Positions 47,569 through 60,100 of a stretch of DNA of 64,000 bases are shown piece after piece (position 1 is the first letter of the stretch; each line of letters starts with the position of its first letter). The notes under the pieces are model-generated. The model searched no databases and was not told where the DNA came from. It saw nothing but the letters and a program-made list of their open reading frames with translations. The translations under genes were made by a program, and so were the position numbers. The stretch spans positions 77,305,283 through 77,369,282 of the forward strand of contig CM040427.1 of the NCBI GenBank assembly GCA_022702705.1, given 5' to 3'. This DNA is from Papilionanthe hookeriana x Papilionanthe teres (lineage: Eukaryota; Streptophyta; Magnoliopsida; Asparagales; Orchidaceae).

Positions 47569-49301
47569 TGACCCGATCGCAAATAACGCAGTAATTTATG
47601 CTTCCAAAAATATGTTATGGACAATACTTTGACCCAAATAATAATAGCGGCTAGTGTATATAAATATAATTTTATGAAAACTATTTTACACACTAGAGGT
47701 ACTACGCAAGTATATGTATCGTTTCAAGTAATATAGGGCTTTAAATAAAGACCCCAGTATCAATCCCACGAGGAGGTTTATAGATTTTTAAATATTTTAA
47801 TTTTATTTTTATGTATTTCTTTTAAAGTTATAAATTTAATATTTAATTTACTAAATGCAGAAATAAAGCAGTACCAAAATAATGAGTGATGTAAATAATA
47901 ATAAGCAAACAACTTTCTTCCTTCCAATTAATCCAAGACTTTTTAGATAATGTAATATTCGTGAAGAATATAAATGTATGATATTATGTCAAATAGAAGC
48001 ATTCCTATTCTTTACATTTGCTCGATAGTATAAAGAACACTGGCTAATCTATAGATCAGGTCTGGATGTATTGTTAGTAGAATGGGTTAATCTAGGCTCA
48101 CACTACTAGATGTCCAAGGGTGGCTATGGTCGGCCCTACTAGTGACTCGTTCCCTTTCTATAAACCAAATTAAAAGAATTTAGTCTGTCACTCTAAAAAC
48201 TTATTAATTCTACGCACATTGAATAATATTTTCCTATTTATTTGCACTTCACCTTGAATAACCAACACAAGGGCTTCAACTGCCCAAGGATTCATGTGAT
48301 ATCTACTAGTTAAGAATTCATCTCCTTCTAGGTCTCAAAATTTATCAACAGATTTTAACAATTTAAATAGTAAATTAAGATCCGGTATTAATATCATCAC
48401 AATATTAAAACATATTTAGTTTTTAATTCTCTAACAAATTTTATATTATCTTATTTATCTTTTCATAATTGAAAGGAGAAAGTAAAGTAACTACTCAGAA
48501 CACATTGAATTTAAATAACAAAACATATAAATAAAACTTTGAATCAAATTACAAATACTTATCTCAAGTGTTTCTCCAAATGAACCTCTAATTCCTCCTG
48601 ACTCCAAAGTGAAATAGACTTCAAAAGCACCAACTCTTCCAAACTCTCAATACAAACTCTAAATAAAATAAACTCACTAATTTATGAAGGAAAGTGAACT
48701 ACAAGTGTGGCCCTATATTTAAAATTATCTCTCTGATTGGGGGTCTCCCTTTCTGTAGAAATGGCCTCCTATTTATAGGCTTCAAGGGTTGCCTAAAGCA
48801 TCTCTTCAAAATTTGTCCAAGTTCAATGAATCTTCTATAAACTGTGTCTGGCGCCTAGGCGTCGGACTCCGCGTCAAGTTCTTCGCACCTCCTCACTTTG
48901 GATCGCACCTCTTCGCGATCCAAACCGTTTCCAAGCGTCAAGATACAATATATCACATGTCCTATAATCCAAGAATAACTGCCAATCTTTTAGAAGGTCC
49001 AATAACCACTCTAACCATCAAAATAACTGCCCAAAGTAGTTACAAAATCGTAATTGTTTTGGTATCGAGCTGGCGCGTAGGCGCAGGATTCTGGCGCCTA
49101 GGCGCCAGACCAATTATTTTGGCAATTTTGCATTTTGGCTCCATTTTTGCTCCTTTTTGCTCCTTTTTCATCTTTTTTTCTTTTTGAACATTTTTACATC
49201 ACATGCATCCAAAAACATAAAAAAATACCTTTCATTAAAGCATAATATCCCTTAAATTTTAAAAAATCAAGGCATAAAAATAGGTATTTTTTTATGGATA
49301 A
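47569..49301 (-). repeat. 5' LTR of the Athila-type element
   Basis: 1733 bp. In element orientation it starts TTATCCATAAAAAAATACC and ends GCGATCGGGTCA, so it has TT..CA rather than TG..CA ends. GGCGCC-type motifs lie at 48847-48867 and 49070-49111. A 132-codon plus-strand frame at 48789-49187 is not a gene. Confidence 0.9.
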
Positions 49302-49874
49302 TTTCTTCTCCTTCTAATTATCATCTTATCCAAGAGTTCAAGAGTGTTTTTATAATTTCCCAAGAGATGCTTAAGTGTCTCTTCAAAAAGAGTCCACATT
49401 CAATGAATCTTCCAAAGGGTGCCTTAAGTGTCTTTTCACTCCAAGAGACACATCTCTTCCATAATAACTCCTTCTAACTGACCTAAACTCTTCTAGAAAT
49501 TTTATTTTATCATTCCCAATGAATTCCCTAAGTGACACACTTCGCACCGCTTCGAATATCATCCAAATCGGTCATTTCTTCTAGAAGTTATGCCAAAAAC
49601 TGTCACTGGCGGCTATGTGCCAATTTCTAGCACATAGGCGCCAGAAACAGGTACAAAAGTGTCTGGTTTGGCCCTTTTTGCTCTGGTATGCTCCGGTTCG
49701 ACCCGTTTTGCTCCAGTATGCTCCATTTTGGTCCATTTTTATTCCTTTTGCTTTAATCACTCCAAATTCTTCAATTTGATGTACTTACAACCCAAAACAA
49801 AAGAAAAAATACCTTTAAAGTGCAATATCATTATAAAATATTATATAAAAATTAATCCATTTTTAGGTTGATCA

Positions 49875-50573
49875 GGGGTATTTTGGGTATTTTGGTAAAT
49901 TTGAGGTGTTTTCGGGTATTTTGAGTGGTGAGGAATTTTTAAGGGTGATTTTTAGAGGATTTTGGCTATTTTGGTTGATTTTAGGGATTTTGGGCAAAAT
50001 TAGGGTTTTAGGGGTGATTTGGTCATTTGGTTGAGTTTAGGGCTAAGGAGTAAAAAAACTGAAATTTTTGGTAAAATTTAGAGTTGGGTGAGATTGATAA
50101 CCCATTTGAGCTGTGGACCAAGGGAACTCCTCATTTGGATCCTCCATGTGCTGGTATTAGTCAAACCCTAGCCTCGGGCTAAGAGCTTTGGGAAAACCAC
50201 CCAGATGAGTCTCCAAAAGAGCAGGGGATCAAGTGAAGAGAAATTTGGTTTAGGGTTGTGTGGTAGTATGTGAGAGTGTAGTGTGCAAGTGTTTGTGGGC
50301 CAGCTCGAGACCAAACAGGGTCAGTCCTAAGGCTTAGGCATCTTGTAGGGAACTTCTCTTTAGCTTCCTAATGCTTAGTCTCATCCTCCTAAATACTTAG
50401 AGGTTAGACTTTAAACATTTGAAAACTACAAGTGAAGTAAAAAAGTGTTTTGATTTTTTATGGGGTAAAGGTTTCATTGCTAGTCTTCGAAGATGGTCAC
50501 CAGGAGAGTACTATGGCTAAACCTTAGGCTATTCTAAAGAGAGACTAGACCTCAACCAAAAGTGAGGTCAACA
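49875..50573 (-). mobile_element. Minus-strand Ogre-like LTR, segment 3 (5' end)
   Basis: Starts with the GGGGT duplication and carries GGTATTTTGGGTATTTT words, then the inverse of the 5' LTR landmarks (GGATCCTCCATGTGCTGG; GCTTAGTCTCATCC), and ends GAGGTCAACA, the inverse of the LTR start TGTTGACC. This fixes the LTR at 20874-50573. Confidence 0.75.
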
Positions 50574-51304
50574 CTGGTCTGCTGTTTTGTTTGTTTCATA
50601 TGGACAGAATTGCGGTTCAGCTAAATCAGGTCGTCCATTTTTGGTACACGAAAATGGACGACATCATTTCATCATCCCAAAGGGAGATGAACCGAGAACT
50701 GCTCATGGTTTTAGATTATGATCTCCTAAGATCTTTCACTAAACTAAAAAAATTTTGTTTCTACAGCATCATCTCGACATGGTGAACACATCCATACGAA
50801 TTTTTGGCCATGAAATGAAGATCTCCTTCACAATGTCTGAAACTTGAGACAAATTTAGGGTTTAGTACCATACATTGGCTGCAGTGGATGGAACTTCTAT
50901 TAGATTGGTTCCAAAGCTTCCCCTTGTGCTCAGGAAGCTTGATCTTGACTCAATTTGAGTTGAAATTGGGCCTGAGTAGGAATTCAATAAAAGAGCTCAC
51001 GGTTGAAAAAGAAATATTAAAAAGTAGGTTAGTACTTATGGGGAAGGTCAATTTTGATTGGGATCATCTTCTTACAGCTTAGGGAAGCTTTTAGAAGAAC
51101 TAATTTAGGGTTTTGATGAGGTTTATGTCAATCCTGAAACTTGTCCTGGAATTGGGGGGTGAAATTAGGGTAGACCAGTGGGCTTCAGAAGTTGATTCTA
51201 GAGGGAATCAATTCCTTGATGTTTGGGGTGTAAAGTTTGTCTTTGGTGACTTAGGGATTAAGGACTGTAGGTTGGTCTCCTCTCTTTGTGTTCTTCTCAG
51301 GTTA

Positions 51305-51318
51305 GCCTATATATAGGC
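51305..51318 (-). promoter_or_regulatory. Palindromic TATA-like element
   Basis: GCCTATATATAGGC, a perfect 14 bp palindrome containing TATATATA. Its position relative to the inverted landmark phrase at 50776 resembles that of TATA boxes in the other LTRs. Confidence 0.35.
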
Positions 51319-52310
51319 TTAGATAAGCCATGGTTCACTTAGGGTTCATGGTGAAGGCCATAACAGCTTCATAATGTCCTATGGATAAGATTTCGGCTAA
51401 GGGATGATCATGGTTGAGCTCTCCAAGGTTAGCCCATGTTATAATCAACTAGGGTGAAGCTTTGGTTCATAATTTGGCTTCCCTTCTTTGGCTAGCTTAT
51501 GATGTGGATATGACTAGTTAAATCTTGCTTAATTAACCTCCCCGATGTAAGTTCACTAGCTCATTCAATAGGCTCAAGGAAGAATGACTCCTAAGCTTCA
51601 TCCTCCATCATTTCTATGGCTTGGTTATGTTGAACTTTAACCATGGTGAGGAGAGTGGTTTAGGTAATGTCCATCTGTCATTGGATGGTCCATGAAATAG
51701 ATAAGAGCTTCAAGATAAGCTGAATTTACCTTCCTCATATGAGTTTTACCGATCATTTAATGTGGTTATTAAGAGAATGGCACATAATGCCTCTCCTTCC
51801 TCGCTTTCCATGAAATTTCATGATGATGTTAATCGTGATGGAAATATTGATTTGGATAGGCTTCTCTTTAATTGGATTAGAGGAGAGGTGAATGGTGATT
51901 CACCTACATCATCTTTTAAACACATGAAGGAATGACACCTTTTTCATCCAATTATGATGGTGTCATGGTGAGTTTTAACTTTGGTTAACCATGGTAACCC
52001 ATGGGTTTGTCATGGGGCTAGTCATGTCATGATAAAGTTTAATGGGTCTCATAGGTCATGAGTGACCCATTGGTGATTTTCAATGGGTCGAATTTAAAAA
52101 TGAAAGTCATTTATATGTTTTATGATGGCATGTATGATGTCACAATTTTGGTTTTAATTTAGGTTTATTTAATTATCATTTCATTTTAAATTAATGATGT
52201 AATTAATCAAAATTTTATGAAATTTTAATGTTAACCCATAAATTGATAAAAATGATTTTGAATGTTAACATTTGACTAATTTTATCAATTTGGTCTAAAG
52301 TTGAGTATTT

Positions 52311-52398
52311 TGACCCAAGTTGACCAAAGTTGACCATGGTTGACCAAAGTTGACCATGGTTGACCAAAGTTGACCATGGTTGACCAATTTAAGTCCAT
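52311..52398. repeat. TTGACC tandem array (W-box-like)
   Basis: About four copies of a unit close to GTTGACCAAAGTTGACCATG, giving at least eight TTGACC cores in 88 bp. TTGAC(C/T) is the W-box bound by plant WRKY factors. Binding is inferred only. Confidence 0.75.
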
Positions 52399-52449
52399 TG
52401 TTGACCCAATTAATATACTTAAACTTGTCATGATTGAGTGAGAGGTGAG

Positions 52450-54210
52450 TGTCGGCATATTTTTAGGTTGTGTGTTTTGAAAAGGGGGTCGCCTACAGAA
52501 GTTGTCGGCGAATTTTTAGATTTTAAATTTAATTTAAATATATATAATTTGAAAGTAGCATTTGATTTTGAAAATAATTTTAAGATATGAAAATCAAACC
52601 GATCTCACATCCCAAATAGTTTATATAAACGAGCACCACACCACAAACTGTGTATCTATCCCGAAGAATAGACACACTGCTTGATGATGGGGCTCGATTA
52701 AATAAACTAGAAGATTCGTGACATCAATTGGTCTGCGAACCAATTTTATAAGCCGACAAGTTCCGTTGCTTAATATAAAGGAATTAAACAGGGTTTATAT
52801 TACCTGGGTACTTAAAGTTCCCTATAAGGGCAAGCCCTTATAGTTAATTATATCTTAAATGACGGGAATCATTTAAGAAAACTCTCGATAATGATCAGTG
52901 GTTTTGCTCTCAAGAATTTCAAAGTTTAAGGTTTTCAAAGGATTGGATTTTAGAAATTTCAATAGGGAATAGCTCAAATTTGGAATAGTTTATTTTAGGA
53001 GTCCAAAGGAAGAGAAGTAGGGGAAGTCACGGACCCGAAGTGAACTTCGGTAACTTCCCAACTATCCTATTGTTTGGCTTCAATTTGAGAATTTATCTAA
53101 TGTTTCAATCCTACCAATTTTATTTAATTAGGACTTATATTAGTATGACATGATCATACAAATAGCCTCAAAGATGTGAGAGTTTGTGTCGTACCAAACG
53201 ACTACCTCGGAGTCCTAAGACCGGTTAGGGCTTAAGTTACACAATATGATTATGCAAATGCCTAAAGAAAGGTTGAGGATTTATGTTGCACTAAGCAACC
53301 TCGAAATCCTATGGCTTGGTTATTTAATGCTAAAGAAGGGTTTAGCTGAAGTAGACACAAGTTTTGCTGACGACAATGGTCGTGCTGCCCACTATGCTTG
53401 CTCCTTGCTCCTTGTTGTTGCAGAGGTTTAGTTTTAGAAAGTGAAAATCAGGAGATGAGAGAAGTGTTTTGGTTTAGAAAAGTCTTAAGGTTCAGGTGAT
53501 TTAATATTTTGTTAGGAGAATCTTAAAGTTGATTATAACAACACCGGTTAAGATCCCACGGTTCCATCATTCCAACACCGTTATTTTTATCGGATTTACT
53601 TAGTCCAAATGAATTTGTTAAACTTAACTGAATGAGTTCCACACTTTCATTTAGACAGTGGGAAATCACGTTAGCAACACGTAGGTTACATCATCTGAGG
53701 TATTCTCGATCATCCAACGAGACGTTTTAATTTAGTTGTAGTTGTAGTTTTGTGTTCTGTTTGTGATTAAATTTTGAGTTGTTTTATATTTTGAAATGTT
53801 GTGGCAGTGAATTTTATCTTCGTCGTGACTTTTAATTTAGTTTTGGGTTTCAGTTTTGTGGCTACCCTAAAGGTTTTAGTTTTCATGCAGGGTGACATTC
53901 TTGTTTAACATGCAAGAAAAGTAAAGTGCAGTACATGTAAGTAAATTGCAATAAAATAAAAGCGTACCTGGAAGGTCTTCCCGTTGTCATCCCAAGCTGC
54001 GCTTGAAACACATGTTAGAGCATTTATATTTCAAGGAAAGCACCTAAGAGAAGCTAAGGGAAGGTTCTGGTTATCTACCAAAATCCTAATCCAATAGCTA
54101 GTCAATTTCTATGACGTCTAGGTTTTTGTGTTTGGTGGATGATTTTCTTCACCAAAGAACAATTAAATTTAATTGTTTTTCTAAAACATCTCATTCTATT
54201 GAGGAAGTGT
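52450..54210 (-). mobile_element. Minus-strand Ogre-like LTR, 3' end, interrupted
   Basis: Starts on the plus strand as TGTCGGCATATTTTTAGG, the inverse of the LTR end, with no PBS to its left, so it is a 3' LTR or solo LTR. It runs through the inverse of the 62.4-60.8 kb landmarks up to TCATTCTATTGAGGAAGTGT, where the plus-strand element at 54211 is inserted. The rest must lie right of the window. A possible duplication flank is GTGAG (52445-52449). Confidence 0.65.
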
Positions 54211-55698
54211 TGTTGACCACAATTTTGGTGAGGTCTTTTCTTCTCTCCTTAGTGCTTAGGATCTAGCCATAGGTTTTCCCTTGACTATCCTACAGGACTA
54301 GAATTGGGACCCACCCTTTAGCAATCCAACTACTTCTTGACTCCTCTTGGGATCCCACTTGGATGGTTGCAAACCTCTAAATCACCTTAGAAGATTAAGA
54401 CCACAATATGGAGAACCAATAGTGAGCTCCTATAAGGTTGTTCAAGCCTTAGGACTACCCTGGGTGGCCTGGTCCTGGTGAAGTCTGGCTTACAATCACT
54501 GCACTCTCACACACATCATCCTTACCCAATTCTTCCCCCTGGTGCTCAAATCCCTGGTTCATTTGAGCACTCATGTGGCTAAATCCAAACCCCTAGCTCT
54601 TTGGCTAGGAGGGTTGGGAACCACCCATGAGATGTTCAGGGTGGACATTTCTTGGTCCATGGCTCACTTTAAGCTTCATCATAATCAAAATTCAACTTTT
54701 GCCAAAATGCCTAGTTGTGACATTGGGTCCTTCAAACCTACCTAAAATTACCTAATTGCCCCAAATTTTCCAAAAATTTCCAAAAATTATCCAAAATTTC
54801 CAAAAATCCTAAAGACCATTTTGAAACAATCCCCACCTTTTAAATTCACCAAAATACCCCAATACCCTCCAAATAACCACTTGATACCCTAAAAAACCCT
54901 TTTGGCACAAAATTCCAAAAATTCAAAAAATTCCCAGAAAATTTTAGAAAATCCCAAATATTCCCAATTTCATTTTTTTCAACTACACCATAGCCCAATT
55001 TTGTCAAAATAACCCACTTTTATCAAAATCCCCAAATTGATCCATTTTTTAACCTAAATGGACCCAATGTCACACCAAACCAACCCATTTGACCTTAATT
55101 TTGCCCAATTTCAATTCTAAACTTTAATTCAACATCATTACTATCAATATAAACCAAAGCCAAGCCCAATTTGATTCATAATTGAGTTCAATTCCATTTG
55201 AAATCCAATACCCACATTTTTTCCTAAAGTGAATCCATGCCCTAAACCTACCAAATTGATTAGCCAAACCCTAAAATTTCTTCCCAATTGATGTTGGGAA
55301 CTCTTCAATACATTCCCCTAGAACATTTGAAACTTTCAATTAGGTCTAAAACCCAACTTAGACCCAAGTTGATTCAACCTTCCCTAAATTAACCAAAATA
55401 CCAAAATCCACCAAATTGACCTTCCAATTGAACTCAAAACCATTCCATGTCTTCATGAAAGTTTTTCATGGCAATCATTTCTATAATGTTGCTCAAGACA
55501 CTTGGAACTAAATCAAACCCAAACCCAAGTTAGCCTAACCCAAACCCAAGTGAGCCAATTTGAACCCATGGCCTAATCAAACCAAATTGAACCAAGTGTG
55601 GCTAAACCAAGCTTTCCACAGCCACCAAGTGAACCCTAGGGACTAACCCACTTTTAATATGTTTGCAATTTATGTTTATAGCAACGACACCAAAAACT

Positions 55699-57185
55699 TG
55701 ATGCCGCTTTAAATATAAATATATGATTTAATGTATAATGTGGATTCTACGCAAGTATACGTATCATATCAAGTAATACAGGGCTCTAGTGGAGTCCTGG
55801 TTATCGATCCCACAGGGAAGTTTTTAACAGATTTGTTATCAGCTAAATTTAAAGGAATTACTTAATAATAAAGTGAACGGAAATTCAAAGTAACTATAAT
55901 AAAATAAAGTAAACTAATGCTTAAAATAAGTTGATTTAAATAATTTAGAAAAAGTATCCTCTCCTTGTTTTTAGAAAATTAAGTGAATGATGAATTTAAA
56001 TAAAATTTTAATTGTATTGTGACAAATAGGAGCATTCCTATTTTTTACCCTTTGGTCCAGGTACAAAGAACATTGAATAATCCTATGTTTGATTACCGAA
56101 TCGCATGGTAGATTGGGAGGATACTGGTCGCCACTTCGAGCTCCCACGTTCCCCTCACCCGAGGGCTAACATCTACACTTCAGCTCTCAAACAATAGGAC
56201 CAAATTGAATATTTTAGTCCGTCACACTAAAATGTTCAATTCTACGTCCGATAATTAAGATTTCCCTATTTATTTGCACCCGCCTTCCAAGACTTTCGAC
56301 TTCCCGAATATTGGATGTAATTTTTACTATAGTTGATAATTCAACATATTTTAACTACTTAATCGGTCGGATTGAAAGTAAATTAAGTTTTAAGTAAAAA
56401 TTATCACAATTTATTTATATTATATTAGGTGTTTCTATTTAATTTCATCCATCCGCATAATTTTCATAAACAAGGAGAAAGACTAAGAAAACTACTCATA
56501 ATGCATGGGAATAAAACAAAGCATGGATTTCAATTAAAGTTAACAACAATAAACAAATATACTTATCTTAATTTCCTCCCCAAGCAGACTCCTTGAAGTT
56601 CCTTTGACTTTTCCTTCTAGTACAGCAACTAAATAACACTCAATTAAACTAATGAACTCACTAAACACACTCAAACTCACACAAATGACACTTAAGACAC
56701 TAAAAAGAGACACAAAAGACACACACAAATGACTAAAATTCGTTCTCTATTTATAGAGGTAGGCAAAGGTCCAAGGGGTGCTTAAACACCTCTTCAAAAA
56801 GTGTCCAGGTTCAATGTATATGCATTTTGAACTGTGTCACCGTCGGCGGGAAATGACCTCGCCGTCAGCGGGGCTTCTAGAAGTTCTTCTAACGGCGCGA
56901 TCTCGTTGTCGGCGGGCTCGGGCTCGCTGTCGGCGAGGTAATTATAATTCCTTCAGAAATTCTCCTCACGATCTCGCCGTCGGCGGTCTCGATTTCGCCG
57001 TCGGCGACTTAGTTCAATTTGCATGAATTTCCTCCTTTTTGATCTAAATTTGCTCTATTTCATGCTTTTTGCTTCCATCACTTATAAATCTTCATTCCTG
57101 TAATAAAATAAAGGAAATACCTTTCTTTAAAGTGCAATTTCATCAAAAATAGATATGAATTTCTTAATGTATTTTTCTGTGATCA
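55699..57185 (-). mobile_element. Nested Athila-like LTR
   Basis: In element orientation begins TGATCACAGAAAAATACATT and ends GCGGCATCA. Next to that end, 55681-55692 reads TGGTGTCGTTGC on the minus strand, like the start of a tRNA-Asp PBS, so a little internal sequence survives to the left and this is not a clean solo LTR. Same family as 18343-19863. A GCCGTCGGCGG motif array lies at 56828-57006. No matching target duplication was found. Confidence 0.6.
56828..57006. repeat. GCCGTCGGCG motif array
   Basis: Seven or so degenerate units around CTCGCCGTCGGCGG within 180 bp, in the same relative LTR place as the arrays at 18531-18588. The 82-codon frame across it is an artefact. Confidence 0.7.
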
Positions 57186-60100
57186 AGGACCACCCTAGAT
57201 CCACCTAGCCCAAGCTAAGTGAGCCATGGAACAATGGTTCCCCATTTTAAGGGATCTCTTCCCTTAAGGGATAAATCCTCTTTTTCCTTACCCCAAAACA
57301 TCCCCACAACTGCTAATCACCATTAAACCTCTCCATGACTCACCTGACCTCAGGGGCCAGCTCCCCTGTCCTTGCCGGCCGGCCTAGCTACCGGAGGGGG
57401 TCAAAACCGAGAGCCACCACCCACCTAAACTCACCCAAACTTCACCAATTGGCCACCTCAGCCAAATTAAACATTGGAGCCTTTCTGCCCTCCACCTAAG
57501 CAACTGAAACCACCCTTCAATTAAACCCAAACCCTGCTGAATGGCCCTAGCCATTTAAACACCACCTCTTGGCCATGAGAGAGGTGTTGAAATTTTTCTC
57601 ACTAGAAGCCCTCCAAATTATTCCTAGAGCTCCTCCTAGCCAAGAGAAGTTCATCCCCACTGTTCTCCTGCCCTGAATCTCCCCAGCTGAGCCTAATTTC
57701 TCAGCTGAAAATCGAAGCGAAACGAGACACTCTCTGAAACTTCACCAAATCCAAATTAACTCTTCCCACACCTTCACCAGAGGTAGAGAAGGAGTTCCCC
57801 AGTGAAATTCCCCTCTCCAAGCCACCCAGTTGTTCCAGCCTCCAAGCTTTGTGATCGGGCCTGGTCGAAGTCATACCCGGGCAATTCACCACAGCTTCAG
57901 GCTTCATCCCTAGCTTCCTTGGACTCCAACGAACGTGTCGAGCCTCTCTCATAGAAGCTTCACTTCTCAGAGCCAAGGTATTGCCCTCTTCTTCCTCCCG
58001 AGCTTCCAGCGATTCTTCATTTCATTCAAGTCAATTTCAGTGCATGTTAACCATATGGATGTGTTCGTCTTCTCAAGACGAATCCATAGAGCATAAGAAC
58101 GTTTAATTTGGTTAAGTATCGAGCGAGATCCTAGGGTTAGAAGGTGGACGGCTCACGGGACACACCAATCATAGACAATGACCAGGGACCGTCGGATTGC
58201 ACGCGTATCGAACGAGCGGCTCAAATGGCGTCGGACGAGGAGATGGAGCGTGAACCGTGGGCTGCGTGGATGTTGATTCAGGTGGCAGTGTCGAATGAGA
58301 GCGCGACATGTAGAGCTTCGGAGCTGTCGAGGTTGACGCGGCGCCGATGTGGATAAGTAGGAAAATATGATATTTTCTATTTATTTAAATACCAAAAACT
58401 TCAAAAATTGATATCTTTGCATAGAAAAATCATAAAAATAAAAGAAAAATACTATCTTGCTCAGTGAACAGAGAAGAATAATGTGGAAAAGGAATTGATC
58501 TATTTTGTTGAGTATTTTATTTTTAATTAATTTAATACTGTTTTGAGTATTTTAATTCTCCATGCATGTATACATTTCACCATGGCATGAGACCATAGGG
58601 CTTTTGAAGCCTCTGACTTGGGGAACATTCCTTGAATTTTTCAAAGTCAGAGGCCATCCCTATGGCAGGTTATGTATTTTTCAAGCTTATGTCACTGTTT
58701 TTCATATTTTAATTCCAAAAATTAGCATGTTGCTTAGAAAATTCTAGGAAAATTTGGTGAAGTTCCTTAGGACTAGAGGACCCTAGGATAATTATGGTTT
58801 GATTTAATTCCTTAAAAATAATCCTAATTGGCCTAATCACTCTAAATTGAACTTTAATTAATTAGAGTTAAAATTAAAATGACTGAAAAATAATTCTCCA
58901 CTGATCTTTAGGATCAGGGGAACCTCACATAAAAATTTGAAGTCAATTGGAAATGTTTAACTCTATTAAATGGATTAATTAAGCCACATAATCAAAATTA
59001 AACTTTAAAAATTCATAACTTCAAAAATACATTTCAAAAATTCACTAAATTGATTTTGGGACCTCTCTGATATCAGAGGAGTCTAAAAAAAATAAAATTG
59101 GAATTTTCTAAAAATTTTCATTTTTAAGCATATTTTAATATTTTCAATAATTAAAAAATAATAAAAATCATAAAAATGTCATGTTTGGTCCCTTAATCAC
59201 TTAGGAACCAATCTAATATTTTTCCTAAGTCTCTGAGTTAAGATATTTAATTTCAAAGCCTTAAAACATTTTTTAAATTAAAAAATGCATTTTTTAGCAT
59301 TCCCACTAAATTAATTCTAATAAATCAAAGGAAAATCATAAAAATGTAAAATTTGTTTCTCTAACTTTCATGAGGTCAGAGGGATTTTTAAAAAATATAA
59401 AATTCAATTTTCAACTTTTATTTTATTTTATAATCAATTAACACTCCAAAACTTAAAATAATTATAATAAATAAAATATAATTTGAAAAATCACCAAAAT
59501 TGGTCCATGTGGTCCTCTGGTCATTAGGAACTTCCCATAATTTTCTTAAGGACAGAAACTTTACCTTTGTCATGTTGGTGAATTTTCTTTGGAAATCCCT
59601 ATTTTTCATTAAAAATAATTATATAAATAAATTAAATTCGGAAAAATTACATTTTCTCCTCTTATGTCTTAATTGACATGTGAGTGAAGTGGCATAAAAA
59701 TCTTAAGTTCATTTAAGCTTAATTTAATAAGTTATAAAATAAATAAGCTTAAAGGGGCATAAAGGTAATTAAAAGATTTTAACCCCTAACTAAAACTTTA
59801 GGTTTAATTAAAATGGGGGTAAAATATCTGATTTTAATTTTCTCTCAGATGATTGAAACTTTGGGAAATCAAAGGGTAGAAACCCATTGATCACTTGAAT
59901 AAACCAAAAATAAAACTTTAATTAATTAAATAATTTAAATTTTGGAAGATTAATTGAAATTGGATTATTAAAATGGGGATATAACTTAAGAGGATATTGA
60001 TTCTTTAATTTAAAAATCCCTAAATAAATCACTTAATAATAATTAAATTTTAAACTTAAGAGGATAAATGGAATTAATAATTAAATGATTAAGAGTAAAT

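Larger units (their letters stand above)
35515..49301 (-). mobile_element. Athila-type Ty3/gypsy retrotransposon, full length
   Basis: 13.8 kb, minus strand. 5' LTR at 47569-49301, PBS for tRNA-Asp at 47545-47562, gag (47392 to about 46388), protease, RT, RNase H and integrase (45.6-42.1 kb), a non-coding and minor-ORF region, a 3' ORF (40357-39191), a polypurine tract complement just right of 37956, and a 3' LTR at 35515-37956. The duplication TTTCT (35510-35514 and 49302-49306) flanks it. Order PR-RT-RH-INT and the RT box FMDD identify Ty3/gypsy, and the tRNA-Asp PBS plus a long 3' region with an extra ORF fit Athila relatives. In-frame stops and frameshifts make it non-autonomous. Confidence 0.9.
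34283..49874 (-). mobile_element. Solo Athila-like LTR, interrupted by a full element
   Basis: Its two ends are 34283-35514 (beginning TGATCCCCGAATACAA) and 49307-49874 (ending TTTTTAGGTTGATCA), about 1800 bp in total once the insert is removed. The duplication GGGGT (34278-34282 and 49875-49879) flanks it, and the host GTATTTTGGG sequence continues across. It carries the family blocks CGTAAGTATATGTATCG..CAAGTAATATAGAGC and AATCCCACGAAG, and a GGCGCC motif zone near 49606-49645. It is on the minus strand, judged by the order of blocks. The Athila-type element 35515-49301 sits inside it. Confidence 0.75.
50574..52449 (-). mobile_element. Diverged LTR fragment, minus orientation
   Basis: Between two Ogre LTR ends. 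The phrase GACATGGTGAACACATCCATA (about 50776) matches the inverse of GTTAACCATATGGATGTGTTC at 58047, so this is probably a related LTR in minus orientation into which the neighbouring LTR inserted. It has the palindrome GCCTATATATAGGC at 51305-51318 where a TATA box would lie, and a TTGACC array at 52311-52398. Frames at 50591-51316 are not convincing genes. Confidence 0.45.
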
